NCBI GenBank assembly: GCA_003952965.2
Contig: CM025856.1
Location: forward strand, 21,917,351-21,981,350
Length of the DNA: 64,000 bases
Source of the DNA: Morella rubra
Lineage: Eukaryota > Streptophyta > Magnoliopsida > Fagales > Myricaceae
Direction of reading: 5' to 3'
Below the pieces are notes generated by a model. It saw only the letters and a program-made list of their open reading frames with translations. It was not told the origin of the DNA and searched no databases. Made by a program: the position numbers and the translations under genes. Positions 36,273 through 49,299 of this stretch are shown here, in pieces; the stretch's first letter is position 1; each line of letters opens with the position of its first letter.

Positions 36273-38849
36273 ATGGAGGGGTTGAAAGTGTCAGATGCCG
36301 ATTTGGTAGTCTACGTGCACCCATCGAAGAGCACCAAAGTTCCCCAAGCTGTCCTCCGAGAGCTCGGCTCTCTACTTTTCAAGTATTGTTCCTTATCTCT
36401 TTTTTGTCATTAATTATTTTTTAGCTTTTATGAACTTATACCCCGTGGCAAATTGATTCTCGCCGAGTTAAGTTTTAGTATTGGAGTTGCGTCGATGTAC
36501 TCTTGTTTGGCAATTTGACTGTTCTAGAGAATGTGAGCTGGTGTGGCAAATGCTAAGGCAATAACTTTGCCGTCGGTGGTATACAATGAGTAATTATGGT
36601 TTATGAGTGTGTCCTCACAGGCGATAGTTTGGGTTCTCAAACACCATTTATGCAATCGAATTACTGTGCATTGTTAGCAGCCCCGTACGACTTCTAAAGT
36701 ATTCTTCTGGTGATGTTGCTTTACTCTTAGAAATTTGTTGCCTTAAGAAATCCAGGGCCTATTACTGTGATGGTTGAGTGCGATATATTTGTGTCTAGTT
36801 TGAATTTGGATTTCAATCCTCCGAACTCATCAACACGGATCAACTTTGCCTCTGCTAATGTGCTTTGGTGCCACTGTGTTGTTTATCTCAGGTTCAATGA
36901 AACTTTTGATGGAGTGGTATTGGCTTATGACGTCCAAATTCAAGATAAAGTTGCAAAGATTCTTCCAGCACTTCATCCTTATTTTGGCGTGAGATTAAAA
37001 GCAAAGTTGTTAACTTTTTCACCGAAGCAAAATATGCTTTTAGGTATTTTTGCTATGCCCCTTCTCATTATCAAGTGGAAAGTGTTTGCTATCCTTTCTT
37101 TTTCCTCCCCTATTTGTACAGGAATTAGTTAGGAGGGACCAGATGCACAGGTCATTTAGGATTCCATGACTACGTGCCTGCCTCATGTTCTAGGTATATG
37201 CTTTTATGTTGTCTGCACTCATGGTTTTCTCTTGTTGTCACTTCCAGAGGGCAAGGTGGTGAAACTGACGCAAACATCCATTAATGTCATTGTTCTTGGT
37301 TTTTCATCTGCTGTCATAACGGAGGAAGACATCCGTGAAGAATTTGAATATGCACACGTAAGTAGATCTTCACTGATGCAGTTTGAAGTCTACATCCTTT
37401 TCCTTCATGTTCTGTATTACATTACATCTCCGGCTTGGGATATTGATTTTGTTATATAATATACTATGCCCTAGAAACACGGGGAGGACCTATATGCTAG
37501 CAGATCTCACAAGCGACATGTGATAAAGGTTGGAACCATGATACGCTTTTTAGTCAAGAGGTGACATACTTTTGTATATACGTTAGTTGTTTAGTGTCAG
37601 ATATAACACATGTATGCATGTGTGTTTCATAAATACATATTTTTGTACACATACGTCTCATCCTCTTGCTCTTCCTTGCGAGCTGGAAGTGGAGTAGAAA
37701 AAAGGGCCACATCTAGTAGAACTGGGTCCTAAATAATAGGGTCTCCGAGATTGGTCTCGGTCGGGTTGATTTGAAAATTCTGGTCTCGTTCTTCTTCCCT
37801 TCCCTTTATTCATGATCCTTGCAGCTGAATTAATCCATCTCTCTCTTTCTCTCTCTTATGTTGTCAGAGAATCTGAGGGTCAATATTCCCAAAGAATTCG
37901 TGGATGTTCTCAATTGCATTTTATATTCCTCAAAATCAGAGATCTGAATTCGATACGGGAAATGTCACTATAGTTTTTGAATCTCAAAATCCCATAAAGA
38001 AAATAGCAGAGGAGGTCTTATTTGTCTGTTTCTTCTTTTCTGCCTAGTTGACTATGAAAATGATTTAAGGGAACCATTTACTATTTTCATTTTAGGAAAG
38101 TTTCATTGAAACTCTGGATCTTTGATGAATTGTAGGTTGATCAATTGTTTTCTCCTTAAAAGATCAGATTACTATTCAGACTGATATATTTGCTTTAGTT
38201 GCTTTAGTTAACAAATCATCCCATGTCTAACTCTTGCTATACATTACGTAGAGTCTCCAACAACACACTGAATGCACCATGTTCATCAATTTCATAGTTG
38301 CTTTATTAGTAGTTCGAATTTATTGAATTTAATGCAAGTACTCTGTAAATTTTAGGGCTTTCTGCTCAAGATGTTGTAATTTTGGGGAAATTCACAATTT
38401 TCTAACTGCAATACGTACCATGTTGGACTTGTATCCCAATTGCGAATGAAAAAAACCTCACTCGAATATATGGATCACATGACTCACATGAATGGCTAAT
38501 CCTTGCAGTTTTGATGAGGAAATACTGCACATTTCTGGGTCTCTAGTTCCAGTAAATACAGGAAGCATTCGCTGGTTGGCTAAACATATTAAAGATGTTC
38601 CACTAGTTGACAGGTTTTTTAGCTTGCCTTTTGAGTGCCAGAACTTGAGACTTTTTTAAAGCACATTTGTATTTTTGTAGAAGTTCTGGTGTATATGATA
38701 CTAACTTTTTGACATTTTATAGGGGTCAAAAGAGGGGAAGAGAAAGTGAAGGGGAATCGGCAATTGAAGAGCATGACAGGGATCTATATTTCTTGCACAA
38801 TGACCAAATCAAGGGGTCAAAGAAACGTAAAATCAAAGAAGAGTCTTAA
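36273..38849 (+). CDS. RPA43: DNA-directed RNA polymerase I subunit RPA43 (NRPA7-type), six exons
   Basis: Coding exons 36273-36382, 36892-37043, 37248-37357, 37475-37560, 38509-38613 and 38723-38849 join in phase at GT-AG borders to give 229 residues. The start MEGLKVSDADLVVYVHPSKS, the Rpb7-like N-terminal block FKFNETFDGVVLAYDV and the following VVKLTQTSINVIVLGF / KVGTMIRFLVKSFDEEILHISGSL blocks match the plant RPA43 family (Arabidopsis At1g75670, from memory). RPA43 pairs with the small stalk subunit of RNA polymerase I in the nucleolus and contacts the initiation factor Rrn3/TIF-IA; the second half is an OB fold. The C-terminal tail is charged and ends KGSKKRKIKEES, a likely nuclear signal. 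Length is normal for plants. The single-frame stretches at 36767 and 37166 include intron and are not separate genes. Confidence 0.92.
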
Positions 38850-41290
38850 AGACAGCTGTAGGATCTTCATTACGAAAGGTGGTGCTCTTGCTCTGATGTA
38901 ATTGCTCTGTTGATCCTGACTATGCAAATACATCTGATTATTGTCAGCAGAGAGTTATATAGAGACACACACCACTTTATCTGGTTATTTGCTGCTAGAA
39001 GCTATGTTTAACAAAGGCAGGGAAGAGAGACACGATCGGCTGTTGGTATCTTGAATTCCCTCTTGTTGACAACGATTGTTTTGTTTTCATTTGGCAAGGA
39101 GTGAGGAGGATGTCAACACGCCAAATGTTTGTGATATACAGCAAGTATCTAGACGAGTCTCGGAGTTCTCCTTCATAAGAACAAGCTTCCAGGAACAATA
39201 TTCATGTAAAGTTCCACCATTGCCATCAACGTAAAGATAATTCTCCCCATGATTCCAAGTTCCGAAACTTTTAGGCACCCAATGAGGTTTCTGCAATTAT
39301 TTTTGTTGGAAGCGTATAAATGGTGGAAAGCCTCACATATCCCGCCACCAACCAACCCAAAACCAATTGTGTACGTTTTGATTGGTCTTTAAATGCTAAG
39401 GTATAGGAGCAATTGCACAGTAACGCTAACCCATTTCCAAAGCCCAAGTTTCTGTCTCAAAGCTTGAGAGTAGGCCCACTTTCCAAGTGAAGCCAACAAA
39501 CTGACGGCCCAAGCGAGCTACCCCGGTCCATTACTGACCAATCTGTATTAAGTTATAGGCTTACAGCCAGCAGGTCTTGGCAGGTTCCGTTTAACCCGAG
39601 TAACATTTTTTTTTTTCTAAGTGTTTAACCCGGGTAACATGAACATCGAAAGTACCCAAGAATATTTAAACAGTAGCCCACGAGATATTTTTCCTCCGAA
39701 TATTGTGGAATCTATTTTTGTGTGTTGCTCAGTGAAGACCTTCCTAATACAACTGAGTACTTTTTGGGAAACAATTATTTTGTGGCAAATGGTTTTAGAA
39801 CTTTCAAAAGCGTCGACGTTTATATAATGTCTAAATTAAAACAAGCAGCAAAAAACGATGGCCATAAATCTTAAAATGGTCTTATTTGTTTCGGTCAAAC
39901 ATTCGGGTGGCCGCACATGGGCTACTCGGTACACCCAAACTTATTGCTTGATGGCCTTTATCGACCAACTAGGATGGTGTTCACACTGCCCAGGATGAAA
40001 CTTTAAATGGGATTCTTGGCGTTGGATAGCAATTCTTTGTATGCGTGCTACAGCTGCAGCAGCTAGGTCGAACAGATGCCACTAACCCCGAACTCGGGCT
40101 TGATTTCGTCAATCGTAATACATATAAAAATCTTGGACACCTAAGTGGTTGTTTGTCAATCATTGTCGATGGGGATTTTGGGGGTAGAGGGACAAAGTAC
40201 ATTCCACTTAAACCACTAATTACGTACGTACTTGCATATCGTAGCCGTCGCAGTTCTATATATGCTAAGCTAATCTATTAAGAAATTTCAAGACAGATAT
40301 CTATGTGTAGGTGGAATAATATTTTCCTAAATCATCAAACAGGTATGGGGCTTCTATCGAAACCACCGCAAACCAGTTCTGGGTTCTCTCAGAAACGAAT
40401 AAAAAAGAGGATAGAGGATTTTAAAAAGCCTGTTTGAATGCTAACCCTAATTAGTTTTTGGAGAAAGAGACGGATGGGAAATATTGCAGGCCTTTCAGGT
40501 TGGTGAATGATTCTCACTTCCATCCACCTCCCATGTGAGCGACTGCTATTTTAATCAGAAAAAAGAGGAGAAGGACACGACTGAGTTTCCCGTATAATCC
40601 GGCATTGGAACATGCCCTGCTCGCATACTCTATTGTCTTTGTTGAAGTATCAGAAGCTCTCGGCCTTATTTTGTTCTTCTTCTCTGAATGGGGCTTGTTA
40701 CCCTCCCTTCTTTTATGACAGTTGGAGAGCATGTGGACGAAAAGACTAGAAAACCCAGAATCTTTGTTTGGTTTATCTTTCACATCGCAACCTCTCTCTT
40801 TCTTTGAAAATGTATTCAGACATGGATTCTAAAAATCTGATCTTCTGGATACGAATATGCGATTATATGAGTTTGAACGGCAGCAGTACTTCCACATGTT
40901 CTTGCGTTTTAGAAGATAAGAATATTGCAAGATAGCAGAAGATCATGAATAAGAGATTAGGGATACTGTTTATATAGTATTGATATTAATAGAGTGACGG
41001 CCATATTAATACATGGGAGCTTGAAGAGGTTAACAGCAGGATTTGAAAGACATTTGAAGGGCGTCCATAACACAAATATCTAGTGGTCCCTAACTATATA
41101 TTACTCGGTGAAGAATTTGCCGATGATCATTGAGGCAAAAGTACTGATGCTAAAATACCCTTCAAATTAAAGATCGAAATCTAATTGCAAAATTTTTCCA
41201 ATTATTGCTTTTAATTAAACTATTAAACGGTTAAGAAATGATTAGGAGATAGAGTAATTATACCCCACATATGCCACCCACCAAAATTTG
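38850..41290. other. RPA43 3' flank and intergenic DNA
   Basis: The 3' UTR of RPA43 lies at the left. Apart from the exon-like minus-strand stretch at 39090-39289, no gene is supported. A minus-strand frame at 40514-40783 opens with GTG and matches nothing I know. Confidence 0.4.
39090..39289 (-). pseudogene. Possible exon or gene fragment of unknown family
   Basis: On the minus strand an acceptor-like TTGCAG (just above 39289) is followed by an open stretch reading KPHWVPKSFGTW, then ENYLYVDGNGGTLHEY and CSWKLVLMKENSETRLD, ending at a stop near 39087. The composition (Trp, Gly, Tyr, charged residues) looks more protein-like than the surrounding DNA. I do not recognise the family, and no upstream exon is apparent. 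Confidence 0.25.
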
Positions 41291-41291
41291 T

Positions 41292-41480
41292 CTTTTTTTT
41301 TTTTCATAACAAATCTAGAATTTTATTAATTTAAGAAGGTTTGAAAACCTCAGTTACATGCTTTAAAAGGCGTGTCAGACCCTCCAAATAGGAGACGTGC
41401 CAACAAGCTAGAGGGCTTAACAGCTATACATACCCAAACGAGCGAAGAGTTGGGATGACCCATAACAAAAAAAAATCAAA
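41292..41480 (-). mobile_element. Probable 5'-truncated LINE 3' end
   Basis: Read on the minus strand, this ends with TTAAATTAATAAAATTC and a short spacer into a poly(A) tail (poly(T) on the plus strand at about 41291-41304). Upstream is transcript-like DNA with CTAGCTTGTTGGC and GGAGGGTCTGAC, resembling plant L1 3' UTRs. No target duplication was found and no reverse-transcriptase frame is present. Confidence 0.35.
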
Positions 41481-41499
41481 AAAAAAAAAAAAAAAAAAA

Positions 41500-44400
41500 A
41501 AAAAACCGACAGAGACAAATGCAGCGGCTGGAAGAGAGGGGTTGGCCAAACAATACTTATGCTATCAATACCATTGGTTGCTTAGATGCTACTTAGTATC
41601 CTTAATGCCCAATGTCTGATTAGCATGCTTGAATTCATTATTTAGAGAGAGAGAGAGGTTGTAAGGCAGTCTGAAAACCTGAGGTGCTACAACAGCTAGC
41701 TGTATATGTTTCGTGTTGTTAAATTTGCCCGAGGCTGATTTTGTTTTTTTGTTTTAAGTACGTAAATAGTCAGCCTGAGGCTGAATTCCATTACAGGATC
41801 ATGTTCACAGTAGGATATTCACACAATATAGAAGAAGCAAATAATTAGGTCATAGAGATCAACTGGAGAAAGATAATGAATTAACATAGTTCAACTCAGA
41901 AATCCACATGATCCCCAACACAAAACCTAATAAGTTAGGAATTTTGTTCTTAAACCATTAAAAATTTACTACAGGAAGAGTTTATATATAGAAGGGCTAG
42001 TTTAGTACAAGTATGATGTCAGTCATGCTAGTATACTAGAATTGTGACAGATGTAGGACATGTGGATGGGTTATGGTAAATAAAGCACACCGCCATCTTT
42101 CACGAAACAAAATAAGAGGTGTTAATGATTTAATGCGAAAGGGCAATAAGAAAGATTGGAGGCATGGTGAGTATGGGCTCTCTGTGTCAGTATGGAATCC
42201 TTGGGAATGACCAATCCAATGGTTCTTTCTTACAGATCATGACTTGGTTCAGTTGGTTGCATGGGCAGCTCACAGCTGGCCACTGCGGTTCTGGTTTTGC
42301 CTAAATAAATACACCCACTTCGGAGGTTTTCAATCTTTGAAGCCTGAATTGCGGACGGCTGACCTGTTCCTGTCTCTCTTTCTCTCTCGTCTTGTACAAG
42401 AATCTGTGGGCTTGGCCAATAATACTACATTTCTGAAGTTAGATTCTTCTGCTCACTGTCCAAATTATGGTCTGGAAAAGCTGCAACAGCGCCAAAGCTT
42501 TTTGGTTTGTGGGCGTGCGTTGACATCATAATAAAAAGGAAGAGTACTAAGAGTTCTTCCTTCGAATTGAATACTACGTAATCAGTGAACTTTGCTATCT
42601 AGAGGTCGGTTCTTTTGCTATAAACAGTCTGACGTAGGCTGTTCCAAATTGTACCTGCTAGTGCACCTCTATCTGTATTGTCTTCATTCTCCTTTAGTCT
42701 CACAGAGGTGCTTTCCCCTTTATGCAGTGGCTCAAATAGAATAACAATTGGTTGCGGACTATTATGAATTTATGACATTATGCGAAGCATTCTGAGAGGT
42801 GAGAGCTGTAATGGAGGAAGTATAGAAGTCCACCTCTCAATATTTAAGCATATCTTTGGCAATCGGCTCAACTGGACTCTTTGTTCCGCCAATATCCCTG
42901 CCAACTGCCAAAGATAGATTGCATAAAGTAATTCTTTTTAGGGCACTTTCATTGACAGAATCCTCAACGATCGATGCAATGCGAGTATGACTCAAATTCT
43001 CAATACTTCGACACTATATTTTGGTTAGGTACTTGGGTTTAAGGGGCGTAGACTATGTTAGCGCCCCCTCTACCTTTTTTCTCCAAAAAAGAAAAAAAAA
43101 CTCCTATATTTATTTTCTCTTCAAAGAATTGTTTAGTTCTCATGAGTATTTGGTTTTCACTACAATAAATATGTATTTTAACAAATAATTATCTAGCCTC
43201 TTAAATTCTAAATCTTGTCACGATGAGACATATAACGACCAAATTGAGTCGTCGATGAGTAGTTGAGATACACTAATTAATTAATAAAATATGGAGGTTG
43301 CCTCCATTTGCCAAGAGGCCTTTGAGTTCTACCAAGACTTGTATTTGTTACCGATATATCACAAATTTAATCATATTCTGAGAGAGTACAAGTGTTCAAA
43401 TTTGAAGTGAAGAATTAATTGCCCTTCTATTGTAGGTCTCAAGTGCAAGATGCATGGCACCATTTCAGTTACTTTAGTACTGTCTTATATATATCTACTA
43501 TAACAAGAACGTTCGTTTTGATTGGCTAGAAAGAAGGACGCAATTTGGTGTCATTAATTTATCCAATTTTATCCTCAATCCATCAACAATGGGGTTCCAA
43601 CTTCCAACTCCAACGACACAAATCACGAAAATGAAGATATTGTCCGAGCAATCAAACACAAACTGAACTGTACGTGTTTGCTTCAGCTCTCAGCAGATCA
43701 CTAAAAGTATTGTACGTATTTTCAGTTTCAGGACTTTGTCTGAACATTCTATACTCACCCCATGTGACCCTAGAATTTTTAAACTAGAGCAATCTCTGGA
43801 ACAACGTACGTAGCTATTTTCTTCGTACAAACTCAGATATTACGTACTGGCTGTTAAATTGAACACGATGGCTGGTCAAAAGAAAACAACGGAACCCTAT
43901 ACAGTCAAACTTACATTCAACTCTGAAGTAACAGCAGATGCCCTTAATTTTTAATAACAAGCTCTCCATATCTTAAGTATCCTCTAATTAATATCGTTAG
44001 CACGTGTTATAATTTCCTTGATTTGAATGCAGTCAAGTTGATCTAGCTCGTGCATGTGCAATATGTTCTGCCACAAATGGTGAATCAAATCTTCAGTAAA
44101 AGCTTATCTGTTTTTATCCTCAGCAAATAAAATTCCGGACTGCTAGGGCCTCATTTGCTGCATGCTGTGCTACACGTGCACTCTCCTTCATCGCTTTCTA
44201 ACCCTGCACTGCACTGTACTGCACTGCACGGCATATATATATTTATATATATAGCTAATTAAGTTTCTCCTCGTAAACACAAAGTTACTCGAGCACGCGA
44301 CTGTGATTTTAAATCAGAAGCTACCCTTCGATCCCCTCAGATTATATTTCATTTTGTGATGATCTGCAGGAAGTCAGGACCATATACCATATGGGTACGT

Positions 44401-47400
44401 GCTTGGTTATGAGGCTCCGCTAAAAGACGCTTAAAGTTTGTATTAATCAATCTTAATTAATCCTCGCTGCTTTGGCTGTAGCAAGAAAGATGGCAGACAA
44501 ATTACAGTTGCATCAATCTAAAAGAAGCACGAACTCCCGACGTGGCAGCATCGCACGGAAAGTGGGTCGGATAAAAATCCAAAGCGTAAAGCTGATAAGA
44601 CATCTCTTTTCAACGCACAAAAAAAAATATAGTTCTTATATATTATGGCTATAAACTAGCTTAGCATGTGCCAGCTAGGGAGTAATTGTGCTTTAATCAT
44701 TTAGCAGCAACATTGTGGGGCTCAATCTAGTTTATTTGACATAAAGCCTAGTGGATGACGAAGGATTAAGAGATTCCCAGAAACCAACATCACAAGCTAC
44801 AAACTGCCAACGAAATTTCTCGATTAATTATAACGAGTACTATGGAGAAACACACGTACTCCTTCCACCTTCTGCATCAATAAACAGCCTTTGATGTTTC
44901 CCCAACCTAGTCTTTCTTCTTTCTCCCTTTTGTGTAGTCTAATGCTCACTATTAAACCCTTTTGTGTATTCTATGCTCACTATCTAGGATGACAAAGCCA
45001 ACATTTAAAAAAAAAAAAAAAAAAAAGACCGATTCTTAAGGTATATCTATCCCTCCTAAGTCCCATGTGTAAAGTTTATGAAGAAATTGTAGAAAACAGA
45101 GACCCTAAATTTGTGGGCTCGAGTTTATGACATAGAACATGGCTATAAACCTCTGATCATGTCGTGGGTAATCATTTATGGTAATGACTCGCCAGCAATT
45201 TAGGTAGATCCATGATCCAATGGTCGATAAGATATGTTTTGATCAATGGTATGAGATCCGATGGTCCACGATTATTTAGTCGTTAGATCACTTGAATTTC
45301 GGTGTGAGTGGAATACACGCTAGAAGATTTACTTTTGTGACTTTATAATATTTTGAAGTGGAAACTGCCCGTACGTGAAGTAGACGACGGGCCGTGGGTC
45401 CGTGAGGCCCGTGGCGCAGTTAAGTACGACTAAGCGGCTCCGAACCTAGACGGCCTTTACAAAAAGTACCACTGCAGTCTCTTCCCCACTACTGTGGTCT
45501 TTTCTCCTGTCTGCCCTAAAAAATACAGCCCGGTTGGCCCATTCGGAAGGGGTCTTTTTAGAAACGGGTCCCACTCAAGGACCCCTTAGCCATGCCTTCC
45601 GAGACGAGAGACGGTGCCATGTCAGCCGCTGGCGCTGACGTGGGATAACTATATTCCTACAGAACCGTGCATTATCAAAGCCGCATATGGGATGGCTGCC
45701 ACGTCATTCGAAAAGTGGGACCCGTGTCCCTAGGAACTCGAGCTTTTCCCATGTTCATGTCGCGGTGGATAATAAACCCGAGGTCACCTGAAAACTTCCT
45801 CGGTGGCGTCCTAAAATTTCGAAAGTACCCTTCACCCACAAATCGCGCAAATATTCCCCAAATCTGCCTGCAATTTTTGTCCCTATAGAGAACAAGGAAC
45901 ATGAAAATTCAATAGAACAAACAAACAAAGAAAATAAATTAATAATGTATCTATCACGATTCAAGTATATCTCACGGATTTTATTTGTCTATGTTGCCCA
46001 AACGAGTTTTTTTTAAATTGTTTTCCCATTTGGCAAAATGGTATGATCCTTAAATCCTAACAAGTGGGGTACCCTATACTGATTGGACGTTATGGGGGGA
46101 TGTACCGTAACTCGAATAATATGAGCGTGGACCCACGGATCCCAATTGGCCCATCACCTTGCCCCTAATTCTAACATCAGAAAATCTCCTTTGGGGGTGA
46201 GAATAACGAAGATGATTGACTTCGATGTCCCACATCGAAGAATTTCAAGCATGCGGTTAGAAAGTAAGCTGGAATTTAATTGGGGGAGAGAGATGCTAAT
46301 ATGGGTTGAAAGAGTGATTAGGAGGGAACAATTTGGCAGTCAGTTTGAGGAAGAATAAAGAAATGGAGAGATGGGACAGCCTCGCACATGGAGACATGGT
46401 CCAGTTGGGGAGAATACCGAATCGTTTCCTTTCCGAGTCCTATTTTTTTAAATGTGTAGTTTGTAGTGAACAGAAAGAGCATCTTCAATGGCCTCAACTA
46501 CTAATAGAGAAAGGGAGGGTTGGAGAACCTTTCGTCCCCAGCTGTGCATGTGGTGGGTTTTCTAGTTTCGAGTTTCCGACTTGATGCGCCAAAAGCATAC
46601 CGCACGGACAGCTCAAGGACTTTTTTTACTCTTGGCCTCGACGGCTGCGCTACTACCCCTAGTTACTCCCACAAATTACGACTCGGATAACTCAGAAACA
46701 TGTCCGTCAGTTTACGTGTCTGTTTTTGTACAAGTTGTAGAGTATATGTGTGTACTTTCTATGAGAGTACGGCACAAGGAGTCCAGACATATACCCATGG
46801 TTCGAATGTAAATGATCCAAGATTACTCAATGAGTTTTTCTCTCGCCCACAATCTACACGATATAAAAAAGTTATAAATTAGTCTAGAGTTAAAAGAAAG
46901 TTACAAATTAAATCATGTGATAAAGTTTTCATTAAAAATGTATTATTCTATCCATTTTCGTCTTTTTCGCTAATAACATATACTAATACACTAGACAGTT
47001 GTCTTAAACACGGGATGGAATGTGATTGGTGTTGCCTAATATCTGTTATTAGTAAAATAGACATGAATAGAAGGAGGGATATGTTTTTAACAAAACCTGA
47101 CTGCATAGATTAACTGAATACTTTCTTAAACCTCAAGTAGTAATTTACAACTTTTTCATACAGACAAAGAGACTGGTGGGTGATATATATATAATATTTA
47201 CTGGTTTATTATTGGCTTTTCTTTTTGTCAAGTTTCTGACTCTTGATATATATTAGCATCAACTTTGGTTCATATTTACTTTTACTATTCTACACTCACG
47301 AATAATATTAAAAATTATAATTCAAATATTAAAATTCGTCTCTCCTTAACCGTTTAAACTTTTATAAAAAGATTTTAAAACTTCATTACAAAAATGTATA

Positions 47401-47511
47401 AGGTCTTTGCCCACATCAGAAAAAAAAAAAAAAAATGCTTCTAAACATATTGTCTTAGTTTTCCTTCCCTTCATTCATTCGAGGATCATGTCTTGTTCTC
47501 AGCATATCAAT
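41500..47511. other. Gene-poor intergenic DNA, 6 kb
   Basis: AT-rich DNA with an A tract at about 41480-41505 and 45008-45026, short hairpin arms (ATCTTTGGCA at 42852-42861 with its complement at 42906-42915), and short ATATATAT tracts near 44230. One ATG-initiated 54-codon basic frame lies at 44490-44654 (MADKLQLHQSKRST...), with no known relative. Nothing else is supported. Confidence 0.4.
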
Positions 47512-47622
47512 GTAGTCTAAGTGGCGGCTGAAATAGGGAGGTAGGTGAGTCAATCCTCTAATTATAAGGTCCTGTATTATGCAAAAGAAAAAAAAGTCTA
47601 AAAATTTTGAAATAAAATTTAA

Positions 47623-47789
47623 AGAAATATTTGGTGTCCTTCCTGAGTTCTTCCTAGTTCTTCTGGGAATGAATCCAACGGTTCAGGATCTCTGAGTGTG
47701 TAAAGCCCACTTCTAAAATTAATCTTAAGCTGTTGGATTCTTCCCTGAAGAACTTGGGAAGAACCCAAGAAAGACACCAAGCATTTCTC
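47623..47789. mobile_element. Foldback MITE with 9-bp target duplication, inside the hAT relic
   Basis: Arms of about 60 bp are inverted repeats: left AGAAATATTTGGTGTCCTTC, complement of right GAGAAATGCTTGGTGTCTTTC, similarity continuing through GAATCCAAC. A perfect 9-bp duplication AAAATTTAA flanks it (47614-47622 and 47790-47798). Nine bases suggests a Mutator-type MITE. Confidence 0.8.
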
Positions 47790-48153
47790 AAAATTTAATC
47801 AAGACCTACAAAATAGGAACATTTAAAATTAGTTTACAAAATTGAAATTTAAAATAAAAAACTAGACATCCTACAAACTAGCACTCATCAACAGTAGTTT
47901 TTAAATCTCTTTTCAAAATAATAGCATCATTCCCAATAAATTATTCTCTTAAAACTTAGTATTACAACTGTATTGCTAATTAACTTAACTTAAGTTCTCA
48001 AAAAATTAAATTATAACTCATTTATGTCTAAAATGATGAGATGATAAAAATAATAAAATTATCTTTATTATATGGGAGATTAAGCAAATATCTTTAGAAA
48101 AAAATGTCTCTAAATTGTACTTTTTTTAAAATTGTTTTACTACATATAGAATA

Positions 48154-49106
48154 TGTCACGTCCCGTGCTAGTACTTACCCCTAGGCTCTCCTATCGTAAT
48201 GGAATGCACACAAGCGGGGATTAAGGCACGATTAATCCTATAAAGGCCTGATAATGGCTTTGAAAAAGCTTAGCGGAAATGTTTTAGTGAAATGTGTAAG
48301 TATATTAAGAAAGGAAAAATAATAGTTTCAGGGTTTAACAAATAGGTCACACTGTATCGAATAAGGAGAATAAAATAACTTAATAAATTAAGTAGGTGGA
48401 CTTATAAAAATATATAAGTAGCCACCTAATCTCCCCATATCTCACATATCTATTGACAAACATATGATAAGAGTGCATTTAATGCACACCATACGGTTAA
48501 GGCACGTGGAAAAAGATAATATGAAAAGTAAATCTGGGCATACAAGGCTCAATTATCCCGCGACTAAAAAATAGGCCCTAGGCAGGTAGCTCTCAGATGC
48601 CCCGGGCGTGTAGCACTCAGATGCCCCGGCATTGGTATTCACTCGGGCATTTAGTACTCAGATGCCCCAGGCATTATTACTCAAAACTCGATTACCTCGG
48701 GCACTCAATGCTCTATTACCTCGGGCTCAATTCTCAATTATCCCGAGAATTTTTCCCCGGTAGTTATCCCCATACATCCCGGGCATACAGGGCACCCTAC
48801 ACCCTGGAGCCAAGTCTCAAAACTCCCGAGAACTACTCGGTCATCCTAGGAATTCAACGCCCGTTACCCCGGCTCAGTTACCCGGGCATTCAACTCCAGT
48901 TGGCCCGGGATCTTTCCAGGATTTTCCCCAGACACTCTTGGCCTGTCTTGTCAGACCCTATATCCTACCTGCCCAATTACCCTTGTACATGTCGGCGCAA
49001 GGAAGAAAAATTCACATGAGACATCTATTATAACTTATATCTTTTACATAAACACGATATTAAATATATATTAAACAGGTGAAATAAAGAAGGGAGGGGT
49101 GTTACA
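48154..49106. mobile_element. Solo LTR of an LTR retrotransposon
   Basis: A 953-bp sequence starting TGTCACGTCCCG and ending GGGGTGTTACA, flanked by an exact 5-bp duplication GAATA (48149-48153 and 49107-49111). TG...CA ends plus a 5-bp duplication define an LTR; no internal region or second LTR remains. The middle (48590-48960) is unusually GC-rich, built from degenerate CCCGGGCA and GCACTCAGATGCCCC repeats. Copia or Gypsy cannot be decided without coding sequence. It inserted after the hAT, and its exact target duplication suggests moderate to young age. Confidence 0.85.
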
Positions 49107-49137
49107 GAATACTATTTACTATATCTGTTTTGCATAT

Positions 49138-49299
49138 ATAGAAAGGAGGTTTTCAAAATTAAATCTTATAAAAAATTATTTACCAACAACTATGTATAGA
49201 TTAAATGGTTTAATAATTTTATCTATTGAAATTGATTTATTAGCTAAACTTGAATACAAAAATTTAATCAGTACTTTTACATCTGAAAAAGACAAGTAA
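49138..49299 (+). pseudogene. hAT transposase C-terminal fragment (dimerisation domain end)
   Basis: The open stretch reads IERRFSKLNLIKNYL, then MYRLNGLIILSIEIDL, then LAKLEYKNLISTF and a lysine-rich tail before a stop. This is the standard end of plant hAT (ZMYM1-like / Tip100) transposases, which end ERxFSKLKLIKxYLRSTMxxxRLxGLAILSIE...L. It starts just right of the solo LTR, which split it from any upstream coding sequence; none is recognisable left of the LTR. Confidence 0.75.

Noticed and set aside
36767-37459. Frames over RPA43 exons 2-3 as separate genes
   Set aside because: They contain intron sequence; the spliced six-exon model accounts for the conserved parts.
42852-42915. Ten-base hairpin arms as a microRNA precursor
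   Set aside because: Ten paired bases with a 44-nt loop are too few for a plant microRNA fold.
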